Source: Pseudomonadota bacterium
Lineage (GTDB): Bacteria; Pseudomonadota; Gammaproteobacteria; UBA1113
DNA length: 42,454 nt
NCBI GenBank assembly: GCA_021782495.1
Contig: JAJXUV010000012.1
Span: 1-42,454 of the forward strand
Reading direction: 5' to 3'
Shown one piece after another: positions 24,748 through 35,680 of the stretch (position 1 is the stretch's first letter; every line of letters begins with the position of its first letter). The translations under genes and the position numbers were made by a program. The notes beneath the pieces were generated by a model. It was not told where the DNA came from. It saw nothing but the letters and a program-made list of their open reading frames with translations, and did no database searches.

Positions 24748-24948
24748 GTGAGAAAAATTCAAAAATCTGCTGCTAATAGCGTCGATTACAAAGACATATC
24801 CGTATTGCGCCGTTATATTACCGAAACAGGAAAAATAGTCCCTAGTCGCATTACCGGGGCTTCGGCTAAATTTCAACGCAAATTGGCGATGGCTATCAAA
24901 CGCGCACGTTTTTTAGCTTTAATGCCTTATACCGATCAACACGAATAA
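24748..24948 (+). CDS. rpsR: 30S ribosomal protein S18
   Basis: Ribosomal protein S18 is the partner of S6. The block [54 protein letters not shown] is unmistakable. I chose GTG 24748, about 7 bases after GGAG, giving 66 residues. The N-terminal basic FRRRKFCRF-like segment found in E. coli (75 residues) is absent or much altered. An in-frame ATG at 24730 would add six residues (MNRRDT). rpsF ends 10 bases before. Confidence 0.95.
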   Translation: MRKIQKSAANSVDYKDISVLRRYITETGKIVPSRITGASAKFQRKLAMAIKRARFLALMPYTDQHE

Positions 24949-24958
24949 GAGGTACAAA

Positions 24959-25405
24959 ATGGAAGTCATTCTACTTGAAAAAGTACACAATTTAGGTAAT
25001 CTAGGGGATAAAGTTAAAGTCCGTAGAGGTTATGGCCGTAATTTTTTAGTGCCTTATGGTAAAGCGGTGCCTGCTACTGCTCAAGCATTGGCAGATTTTG
25101 ACCGTCGTCGTGCAGAATTTGAAGCAGCGGCTGCCAAAGCTTTAGCGCATGCAGAAGAACGTGCCAAATCCGTAGCGGATTTGGTAGTCACTATTGCTGT
25201 TCGCGCCAGTGAAGGCAAATTGTATGGTTCCTTAACAGAGCGAGATATTGCGCGCGCCATTTCTGACGCCGGTGTCGCGGTTCAGAAAAGAGAAGTGTAT
25301 TTGCCTGAAGGCGCCTTGCGTTCTGTGGGTGAATACGACATCGCTTTGCATTTGCACATCGATGTGATGGCAACAATCAAATTGATAGTGGTAGAAGAGA
25401 AATAA
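24959..25405 (+). CDS. rplI: 50S ribosomal protein L9
   Basis: Ribosomal protein L9 is an elongated two-domain protein of the large subunit that limits frameshifting. The N-terminal domain [36 protein letters not shown] is followed by the long connecting helix and the C-terminal domain ([16 protein letters not shown]). It has 148 residues, normal length. The operon ends with the hairpin at 25415-25445. Confidence 0.97.
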   Translation: MEVILLEKVHNLGNLGDKVKVRRGYGRNFLVPYGKAVPATAQALADFDRRRAEFEAAAAKALAHAEERAKSVADLVVTIAVRASEGKLYGSLTERDIARAISDAGVAVQKREVYLPEGALRSVGEYDIALHLHIDVMATIKLIVVEEK

Positions 25406-25414
25406 CCCGCTTAA

Positions 25415-25445
25415 GCCGTCATTGCGAGAAGACTGCAATGACGGC
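25415..25445. terminator. Hairpin between convergent rplI and yggT
   Basis: GCCGTCATTGC (25415-25425) pairs perfectly with GCAATGACGGC (25435-25445). There is no T-run, but the position between convergent ends suits a bidirectional transcription end. The sequence resembles the dispersed CGTCATTGCGAG palindromes known in several intracellular bacteria. Confidence 0.55.
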
Positions 25446-25454
25446 AATTCCTAA

Positions 25455-26024
25455 CTAGATCATCCAGAGGAAATGCCGCATCACCGGTGTAATGATTATC
25501 ATATTCACCAATTGCAAACCAGTCCACACGACCACTGGGCTCAAATCAAATCCTCCCAGAGGAGGAACAAACCGACGAACGAGCCTCAACAAAGGGGCTG
25601 TGAGGACGTGTAAGACATTCGTCAATCCGTTCGGTTCTGGTTTAACCCAACTCAACACTGCTTCTGCAATGATGGCAATGCTGTAAAGTTGCACGATGAA
25701 TTGTAACAATTGAGCGCCCGAAAAAATGGCAATGAGCGACCAAGAAAATTCCATGCCTACTTTTAAAAATCCGTAAATAAAAACTTTGAGCATCGTTAAG
25801 GCAAAAGCTAAGAGTATGACGGCGGTATCGAAGCGTCTGAAGGTCGGTAAAATCCATTGAAAAGGTTTTACCACGGGTCGGGTTATTTTAATAACCCATT
25901 GCGTGATCACATTGTGCGTGCTGGCTCCAGAGAGTTGTAAGCAAAAACGGAGCAATAAGACAAAGATCAAAACGGTAAAAACAAATTGTGACAAAAACAG
26001 CAAAGCGTCTTCGAAAGGAAACAT
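25455..26024 (-). CDS. yggT: YggT family membrane protein
   Basis: This is an inner-membrane protein of 189 residues built of two YggT repeats. The first contains LLRFCLQLSGASTHNVITQWVIKITRPVVKPFQWILP; the second contains LSWVKPEPNGLTNVLHVLTAPLLRLVRRFVPPLGGFDLSPVVV. Family members are linked to osmotic stress and cell-shape maintenance. I chose ATG 26024 (MFPFEDALLFL), preceded by AGGAG. It is the last gene of yggS-proC-yggT; a palindromic element now lies between it and proC. Confidence 0.9.
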   Translation of the reverse strand: MFPFEDALLFLSQFVFTVLIFVLLLRFCLQLSGASTHNVITQWVIKITRPVVKPFQWILPTFRRFDTAVILLAFALTMLKVFIYGFLKVGMEFSWSLIAIFSGAQLLQFIVQLYSIAIIAEAVLSWVKPEPNGLTNVLHVLTAPLLRLVRRFVPPLGGFDLSPVVVWTGLQLVNMIIITPVMRHFLWMI

Positions 26025-26056
26025 AATAACTCCTATGATGGGCGACGAGAGGCGGT

Positions 26057-26221
26057 TAGGGCCTGTTGACACTGGGTTTGTCGGCTGCAAAATGAGTAGA
26101 ACCGGTCAAAATAATTGCAAATTTTCGTCAAATATAGCCCGATATTCTCCTCAAATTTGCGATTATTTTGTCTCGGTTCCCTCATTTTTCGCTTCGACAA
26201 ACCCAGTGTCAACAAGCCCTA
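26057..26221. repeat. TA-flanked palindromic element (MITE-like), overlapping the 3' end of proC
   Basis: The left arm from 26057 and the reverse complement of the right arm ending 26221 match over about 68 bases; both begin TAGGGCYTGTTGACACTGGG. TA occurs at both borders, as in a TA target duplication. The tips share TAGRRCYTGTT with the element at 2147-2259. No transposase is encoded. The right arm supplies the last 18 codons and stop of proC. Confidence 0.88.
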
Positions 26222-27026
26222 GTATTTTAGCCTGTTCACAAGCGCTTTGCATAGCACGGGCAAATAAGTTTTTTAATTGTCCTTGATCTTCTAAAACGGC
26301 GAGTGCTTTTTCAGTGGTACCGCCAGGAGAAGTGATTTGTTGACGCAATTCAGCAATCGGGTGTGCAGTTTCCAAAGCCATGCGGGCAGCGCCTAAAGTT
26401 GTTTGAATCGCGAAAGTTTTAGCCAGTGATGCTTCTAAGCCCAAGCCAACGGCCGCTTCTTGCATGGCTTCCATGACCAAGAAAATGTAGGCAGGCCCGC
26501 TGCCAGATAAAGCGGTGATGGCATCCAAAGCCGTTTCTTCGGTACACCAATGAACGATGCCGACCGATCTAAATAAGGATTCAGCCCATTCCCGATCCGC
26601 ATGGTTTACTTTAGAATTGGCATATAAGCCTGTTGCACCACTGCCAATTAAAGCAGGTGTATTCGGCATACTACGGATCATGGCTAAGGATTCGTTTTGT
26701 AAAAAATGAGAGATTTTTGCTAAAGGCGTGCCAGCCGCGACCGAAATCATCAAGGGGTGATGAGCCAAATAATCTTTTAAATCCTGACACAATGCGGGGA
26801 TCGCATCGGGTTTAACCGCCAACACGATAATGTCAGTTTGTTTTGTCGCCGAAGCTAAAGTCTCTGCACAACATAAATGTAATTCATCGGCTAATGCCTG
26901 GGATTTTTCTGAGCGTTTATCGTAAACAGTAATACATTGACTGGGATAATGCGCTGCAATCAATCCGCGTATCAAAGCAGTCGCCATATGCCCTGTGCCA
27001 ATAAAAGTGATTTTTTTGTGTTGCAT
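26163..27026 (-). CDS. proC: Pyrroline-5-carboxylate reductase with element-encoded C terminus
   Basis: ProC reduces pyrroline-5-carboxylate to proline, the last step of proline synthesis. The N-terminal Rossmann motif is ITFIGTGHMATALIRGL; the C-terminal dimer domain contains ALSGSGPAYIFLVMEAMQEAAVGLGL and SPGGTTEKALAVLE. The last 18 of 287 residues (GLVDTGFVEAKNEGTETK) are read from the palindromic element at 26057-26221. Without the element the frame would end KILTASRRPS and a TAG that abuts the yggT ribosome-binding site. The catalytic core is intact, so activity is probably retained. The stop of yggS overlaps the start ATG by one base. Confidence 0.95.
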   Translation of the reverse strand: MQHKKITFIGTGHMATALIRGLIAAHYPSQCITVYDKRSEKSQALADELHLCCAETLASATKQTDIIVLAVKPDAIPALCQDLKDYLAHHPLMISVAAGTPLAKISHFLQNESLAMIRSMPNTPALIGSGATGLYANSKVNHADREWAESLFRSVGIVHWCTEETALDAITALSGSGPAYIFLVMEAMQEAAVGLGLEASLAKTFAIQTTLGAARMALETAHPIAELRQQITSPGGTTEKALAVLEDQGQLKNLFARAMQSACEQAKILGLVDTGFVEAKNEGTETK

Positions 27027-27715
27027 TATAAACGTTCTCCAAAAATAGCAGTGCCTACACGTAATATCGTTGCGCCTTCGGCGATCGCTGCTTCTAGATC
27101 GTTTGACATGCCCATCGATAATGTATCCACAGAAAAGCCGGCTTGTTGTAAGTCTAGCAAAAGACGCGCCAATTGCCTAAAAGGTTTGCGTTGTGCTTCT
27201 AGTGTAGAAGCAGGTTCAGGCAAAGTCATTAAACCACGTAAACGCAGTTTGGGTAAAGAGGTGATCAACCCTGCTAATTTCGGGACTTGATCGATAGTAA
27301 TACCTGCTTTATTAGGACTGCCTTCTAGATTGACTTGGATGCAAACATTTAAAGGCGTGGAAAAAATTTCTCTCGCGCGATTCAAAGATTGAGCTATGAT
27401 CGCACTATTCACAGAATGCGCCCAAGTAAAATATTCTGCAATGAGCGGACATTTGTTGCTTTGGATAGTGCCTATAAAATGCCATTCTAAATCTACATCC
27501 GACAAGGCTTGTATTTTAGAAATGCCTTCTTGAGCATAATTTTCTCCAAATCTCCACAAGCCGGCATCAATGGCTTCTCGAATTTTAACGATGGATTGTT
27601 TTTTACTTGCTGCAAGCAATGTGATAGGCTCTTGCTCCCGACCAAATTTTTTTTGTGCTGCTTCAATGCGTTTTTGTACTTGTTGTAAATTTTGCGTCAC
27701 ACTGTTCATAAACAT
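27026..27715 (-). CDS. yggS: PLP homeostasis protein YggS/PLPBP
   Basis: This is a single-domain pyridoxal-phosphate-binding barrel protein that balances vitamin B6 and amino/keto acid pools. The PLP lysine lies in LLAASKKQS near residue 38. FGENYAQEG and the C-terminal STLSMGMSNDLEAAIAEGATILRVGTAIFGER phosphate-binding stretch are conserved. It has 229 residues from ATG 27715; ATG 27709 is equally possible, and neither has a clear ribosome-binding site. It is divergent from pilT with 29 bases between the starts and is the first gene of yggS-proC-yggT. Confidence 0.94.
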   Translation of the reverse strand: MFMNSVTQNLQQVQKRIEAAQKKFGREQEPITLLAASKKQSIVKIREAIDAGLWRFGENYAQEGISKIQALSDVDLEWHFIGTIQSNKCPLIAEYFTWAHSVNSAIIAQSLNRAREIFSTPLNVCIQVNLEGSPNKAGITIDQVPKLAGLITSLPKLRLRGLMTLPEPASTLEAQRKPFRQLARLLLDLQQAGFSVDTLSMGMSNDLEAAIAEGATILRVGTAIFGERL

Positions 27716-27744
27716 TAACCATAGTTATTGAGGAGTTTGTATTC

Positions 27745-28764
27745 ATGCATTTAAATCAACTACTTATTTTTAGTATAGAAAATCATTCTTCGGATCTCCA
27801 TCTGTCTTCAGGCTTGCCACCTATCCTTCGCATTGATGGTGTGTTGAAACGCACTGATTTTCCTATGTTATCTGAGGAAAGTTTGATTCTATGCTTACAT
27901 GATATCATGAATGAAGAACAACGCAAACGTTTTGAAAAAGACCTAGAGGTGGATTTTTCTTTTGAATTCAACGGTGCAGGGCGTTTCAGAGTCAATATTT
28001 TCAAGCAAAATCGCGGAATTGCAGCGGTGTTTAGAATCATTCCAAACACCGTTTTATCTTTAAAAGATTTAGGATTGCCGAGTATTGTCGCTGAATTGTC
28101 TCGCAAATCACATGGATTGATTTTAGTAACGGGACCTACGGGTTCAGGTAAAAGCACAACGCTTGCAGCTATCGTGGACGATATAAATACGCATTGTAAC
28201 CATCATATTTTAACGATAGAAGATCCGATTGAATTTATACATCAAAGTAAAAATTGTGTGATTAACCAACGAGAAGTCATGCGCGATACGCACAGTTTTC
28301 ATCAAGCTTTGCGAGCGGCCTTGCGTGAAGATCCCGATATTATTTTGGTGGGTGAGTTGCGCGATGTAGAAACAATACGTTTGGCTTTAACGGCTGCTGA
28401 AACCGGTCATTTGGTTTTAGCTACTTTACACACGCAATCAGCAACACAAACGATTCATCGTCTCATTGATGTCTTTCCTGCTGCCGAAAAAGCCATGATA
28501 CGAACGCAAGTGTCGAGCTCACTCAAGGCGGTCATTGCACAATCCTTGTTGAAAAAAGAAGGGGGGGGGCGAGTGGCTGCTTTGGAGGTGATGGTTTGTA
28601 ATGCGGCTTTAGCGCATATGATCCGAGAAGACAAAGTGGCTCAAATGTATTCAGTCTTACAAACAGGGCGTTCTGAAGGGATGTTTACTCTAGATCAACA
28701 TTTGGAAGAATTAATAGCGATGGGAAAGATCAGTGCTAAAACTGCACAGGCTTATGCTGCGTAA
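27745..28764 (+). CDS. pilT: Type IV pilus twitching motility ATPase PilT
   Basis: PilT is a hexameric ATPase that retracts type IV pili. Walker A is GPTGSGKSTT near residue 132; the Asp box/Walker B region is ALREDPDIILVGELRD; the His box is HLVLATLHTQSA. The usual AIRNLIRE near the C terminus reads ALAHMIRE, a modest change. It has 339 residues. A run of nine G (28561-28569) is in frame and encodes the conserved GGG of GGGRVAA. Pilus genes other than pilT are not in this window. Confidence 0.95.
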   Translation: MHLNQLLIFSIENHSSDLHLSSGLPPILRIDGVLKRTDFPMLSEESLILCLHDIMNEEQRKRFEKDLEVDFSFEFNGAGRFRVNIFKQNRGIAAVFRIIPNTVLSLKDLGLPSIVAELSRKSHGLILVTGPTGSGKSTTLAAIVDDINTHCNHHILTIEDPIEFIHQSKNCVINQREVMRDTHSFHQALRAALREDPDIILVGELRDVETIRLALTAAETGHLVLATLHTQSATQTIHRLIDVFPAAEKAMIRTQVSSSLKAVIAQSLLKKEGGGRVAALEVMVCNAALAHMIREDKVAQMYSVLQTGRSEGMFTLDQHLEELIAMGKISAKTAQAYAA

Positions 28765-28767
28765 GAA

Positions 28768-28832
28768 AACCGAGGAGCGACCCTGAGGGAGCGGTTATCA
28801 TTTCAACGCTCCTTCAGAGTCGCTCCTCGGTT
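28768..28832. repeat. Palindromic repeat element, family 2, copy 3 (compact)
   Basis: AACCGAGGAGCGACC... (28768-28795) pairs with 28805-28832 around a loop of about nine bases. It is followed by TGATTCTGACAGGATAC, the same outer flank as the other copies. It lies directly after pilT, may serve as its transcription end, and abuts the A-tracts of the rRNA promoter. Confidence 0.8.
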
Positions 28833-28861
28833 AGAAATTACTCAGTGATTCTGACAGGATA

Positions 28862-28941
28862 CAAAAAAAAAGTAAAAAAAAGTAAAAAAAAGTAAGAAAA
28901 AGTAAGAAATGGATTGACATTGTTGTAGAAAGGAGTAGAAT
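28862..28941 (+). promoter_or_regulatory. rRNA operon P1 promoter with phased A-tract upstream element
   Basis: TTGACA (28914-28919) and TAGAAT (28936-28941) are separated by 16 bases. Upstream, 28862-28910 consists of A-runs repeated with a 10-base period (AGTAAAAAAA and variants, about five units). A-runs in helical phase bend DNA and resemble UP elements that bind the RNA polymerase alpha subunit. Confidence 0.85.
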
Positions 28942-28967
28942 GCACATCCTCGACGCTCGGAAGGGCG

Positions 28968-28980
28968 GTTCTGTAAAAAG
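28968..28980 (+). promoter_or_regulatory. boxA-like antitermination site in the rRNA leader
   Basis: GTTCTGTAAAAAG resembles boxA (TGCTCTTTAACA) and is repeated base for base in the 16S-23S spacer at 31065-31077, the two places where NusB/S10 boxA sites are expected. It stands just before the 16S processing stem. Confidence 0.65.
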
Positions 28981-28982
28981 AA

Positions 28983-29006
28983 GCTAAGCAAATTGTGTGG
29001 GCGCTC
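28983..29006 (+). other. 5' arm of the pre-16S RNase III processing stem
   Basis: This 24-base arm, starting GCTAAGCAAATTGTGTG, is the reverse complement of 30681-30704 with two mismatches. The two arms bracket the 16S gene and would form the long stem cut by RNase III. Confidence 0.85.
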
Positions 29007-29079
29007 GAAGAGAGAAGGCAAACGAAGAGTGTTCCGAAAGGAACCGAAGAGATAGGCCTGTAAGAAGGCCGATCGAAAA

Positions 29080-30631
<1,552 letters not shown>

Positions 30632-30680
30632 AAGACTTAAACGAGAGTTTAGGTTAAAAAGAAAGAAGCCTTGGATTGGA

Positions 30681-30704
30681 GAGCGTTCACACAATTTGCT
30701 TAGC
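30681..30704 (+). other. 3' arm of the pre-16S RNase III processing stem
   Basis: It pairs with 28983-29006. It lies in the spacer between 16S and tRNA-Ile. Confidence 0.85.
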
Positions 30705-30752
30705 GGAAGAGAAAAGAGCCGAGACGCGCCCGAGAGGGGGCGGTTAGAAGAA

Positions 30753-30829
<77 letters not shown>

Positions 30830-30845
30830 GAGGGGGGAGAAGAGA

Positions 30846-30921
30846 GGGGCCATAGCTCATCTGGTAGAGCGCCTGCCTTGCACGCAGGAGGTGGTCGGTT
30901 CGAGTCCGACTGGCTCCACCA
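30846..30921 (+). tRNA. tRNA-Ala (UGC)
   Basis: The 76-base cloverleaf has acceptor GGGGCCA/TGGCTCC, anticodon TGC at 30879-30881 and encoded CCA. It is the second spacer tRNA. The remaining spacer to 31250 holds a long hairpin at 30993-31050 and the second boxA-like site. Confidence 0.97.
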
Positions 30922-30992
30922 GTGGAAGAGGGGAGCAAGAAGAAGGAAGGGCAAGCAAGAGGAGAGGGCAAGAAAGAGTGGAGATGAGTCGG

Positions 30993-31050
30993 TATCCTTA
31001 AATTTAGCGATAGACCTAGGGAAGAAAATCTAGGGTTGAATTTAAGGATA
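30993..31050 (+). other. Hairpin in the tRNA-Ala to 23S spacer
   Basis: TATCCTTAAATT (30993-31004) pairs exactly with AATTTAAGGATA (31039-31050); CCTAGG-like inner arms extend it. It lies upstream of the spacer boxA-like site and may be a boxB-like or processing structure. Confidence 0.6.
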
Positions 31051-31064
31051 GCGATTAGGCTAGA

Positions 31065-31077
31065 GTTCTGTAAAAAG
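31065..31077 (+). promoter_or_regulatory. boxA-like site in the 16S-23S spacer
   Basis: GTTCTGTAAAAAG is identical to the leader copy at 28968-28980. Confidence 0.6.
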
Positions 31078-31254
31078 ATGGGAAAAGCAAATACAAATAC
31101 GTAGAGGTTTGTGTGCGAGAGCGCACAAGCTTAAAAACGAGTGTACAGCAAAACATAACTGTGAGAGGTATCCGCAAACAGTTTAGAGAAGCTCAATTTG
31201 GATGCGAATGTGTTCAAAGAAGAGTTTCGAGAAAGGTAAGGCTATTGAGGGTTA

Positions 31255-34171
<2,917 letters not shown>

Positions 34172-34313
34172 TAACACCTGAATAGTGCTTACTGAAGTAA
34201 ACTGAAGTAAGAGGATACTGAAGACAGATTATGAAGAGTAGTACGCTTAAAGAGAAAGAGAAGCGTAGAAGTATTTGCTGCTCCCGACAGAACAAGGCGA
34301 AAGCCTGCGGAAT

Positions 34314-34429
34314 TTCTGGTGATGATAGCGAACGGGGCCCACCTGAACCCATTTCGAACTCAGAAGTGAAAACGTTCAGCGCCGATGATAGTGTGAATAA
34401 ACTCATGTGAAAGTAGGACGTTGCCAGAA
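34314..34429 (+). rRNA. rrf: 5S ribosomal RNA
   Basis: TTCTGGTGATGATAGCG at the 5' end, CACCTGAACCCATTTCGAACTCAGAAGTGAAA in the middle and GTTGCCAGAA at the end are typical of 5S rRNA; the ends pair. About 116 bases. No tRNA follows it. Confidence 0.93.
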
Positions 34430-34441
34430 TTTAAATATGTG

Positions 34442-34478
34442 AAAGCCCGAGGGAAAATCCTTCGGGCTTTTTTTATTT
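34442..34478 (+). terminator. Rho-independent terminator of the rRNA operon
   Basis: AAGCCCGAGG and CCTTCGGGCTT form a stem around GAAAAT, followed by a T-rich tract (TTTTTTATTTT). Confidence 0.92.
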
Positions 34479-34507
34479 TACGGTTATCTCTGCGAAAGCG
34501 CTTTTTT

Positions 34508-34533
34508 GTCATCCCTGCTTTCGCAGGGACGAC
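34508..34533. repeat. Short palindrome of the TCCCTGCGAAAGCAGGGA type
   Basis: GTCATCCCTGC and GCAGGGACGAC form a 26-base near-palindrome between the rRNA terminator and dedA. Similar extragenic palindromes are widely scattered in proteobacterial genomes. Open frames that cross it (reading WIVVPAKAGMTKK) are not genes. Confidence 0.7.
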
Positions 34534-34605
34534 AATCCACAAGTTCAACTTGCAATTTTACAAGAAAGCCGTATACTCTTTTTTTATTCACTCTATAGGC
34601 CTACT

Positions 34606-35244
34606 ATGCTCAGTCAATTCCTACAGCTTATTTTACATCTGGACAGCTATCTGCAGGTTTTTTTCATGCATTATGGCGACTGGATTTATGCTTTATTGTT
34701 CCTCATTATTTTTTTAGAATCCGGCTGTATCTTAACGGCTTTCTTGCCCGGCGATTCTCTTTTATTTGCGGCCGGCACAATGGTCGCTGTCAGTGCTTTA
34801 AACATTCATTTGCTGGCCGTATTGTTAATTGTTGCGGCAGTGCTCGGTGCAAGTGTCAATTACGCTTTGGGCGCTTGGATAGGACCTTATATTTTCAATA
34901 AGCCCAAAACTCGCTGGTTTAATCCCGAACACATTCGCGAAGCCCATGATTTTTTTGAACGCTATGGTTGGAGTGCGATTGTGATTACGCGCTTTGTTCC
35001 CATCATCAGAACCTTTGTGCCCTTTGTGGCGGGGATTGGCCGCATGAATTTTAAAAAATACCTCTTTTTTAATGCTTTAGCCGCTTTCATTTGGATAGGG
35101 GCTATTTTGTATTTGAGTTATGCTTTTGGTCAGCTTCCCTGGATCAAAGCGCATTTTTCATGGATAGTATTAGGGATTATTTTAATTTCTGTGTTGCCCA
35201 TGTTGTTTGCTTGGATAAGGAAAAAAACGCATGTTGTGGATTAA
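34606..35244 (+). CDS. DedA family membrane protein
   Basis: This is an integral inner-membrane protein of 212 residues of the DedA (SNARE-associated/VTT) family, whose members help recycle undecaprenyl phosphate or move phospholipids. The family signature is clear: FLESGCILTAFLPGDSLLFAAG in the first re-entrant part and FFERYGWSAIVITRFVPIIRTFVPFVAGIGRM in the second. Four to five membrane helices follow. The last 14 bases overlap hemJ. Confidence 0.92.
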   Translation: MLSQFLQLILHLDSYLQVFFMHYGDWIYALLFLIIFLESGCILTAFLPGDSLLFAAGTMVAVSALNIHLLAVLLIVAAVLGASVNYALGAWIGPYIFNKPKTRWFNPEHIREAHDFFERYGWSAIVITRFVPIIRTFVPFVAGIGRMNFKKYLFFNALAAFIWIGAILYLSYAFGQLPWIKAHFSWIVLGIILISVLPMLFAWIRKKTHVVD

Positions 35245-35647
35245 AGCTTTTCACATTATTGCCATGGTGATGTGGTTTTCGGGTTTATTTTATTTGCCAC
35301 GGTTATTTGTTTACCACGCAAAAAGCCAAGACACCATCAGTTTAGAACGTTTTAAAGTGATGGAATGGCGTTTGTATTGGTGTATCACGACACCCGGCGC
35401 AATTTTAACGACACTTTTTGGCATCATCTTAATGATCATGGGCTATGCCTATTATTCGCACGCCATTTGGTTACACATTAAATTGGCTTTGGCCGTGGGT
35501 TTGTGGATTTACCACATTTATTTGGCATTTTTATTGAAAGCTTTTGCTAGAGATGCAAATCGACACAGCGGGCATTTTTACCGTATTTTAAACGAAATTC
35601 CAACCTTATTTTTAATCGCTATGGTTTTGCTAGCGGTGGTGAAGTAA
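35231..35647 (+). CDS. hemJ: Protoporphyrinogen oxidase HemJ
   Basis: This membrane enzyme oxidises protoporphyrinogen IX to protoporphyrin IX in haem synthesis. It has 138 residues and four membrane helices. The conserved FHIIAMVMWFSGLFYLPRLFVYH with its key His, the HIKLALAVGLWIYH segment and FYRILNEIPTLFLI at the end are family hallmarks. It overlaps dedA by 14 bases and is likely translated by coupling. Confidence 0.92.
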   Translation: MLWIKAFHIIAMVMWFSGLFYLPRLFVYHAKSQDTISLERFKVMEWRLYWCITTPGAILTTLFGIILMIMGYAYYSHAIWLHIKLALAVGLWIYHIYLAFLLKAFARDANRHSGHFYRILNEIPTLFLIAMVLLAVVK

Positions 35648-35680
35648 GCGCTGCTTTAACAGGCAGCACTTTTAGGGTTA

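Noticed and set aside
30714-30745. Fourth copy of the AACCGAG palindrome in the 16S to tRNA-Ile spacer
   Set aside because: AGCCGAGACGCGCCCGAGAG resembles one arm only, without the second arm or the outer flank; chance in a GC-rich spacer is likely.
34360-34717. Open frames over the 5S gene and the following palindrome
   Set aside because: They read through 5S rRNA, the terminator and a REP-like palindrome; the translated WIVVPAKAGMTKK is a well-known artefact of such palindromes.
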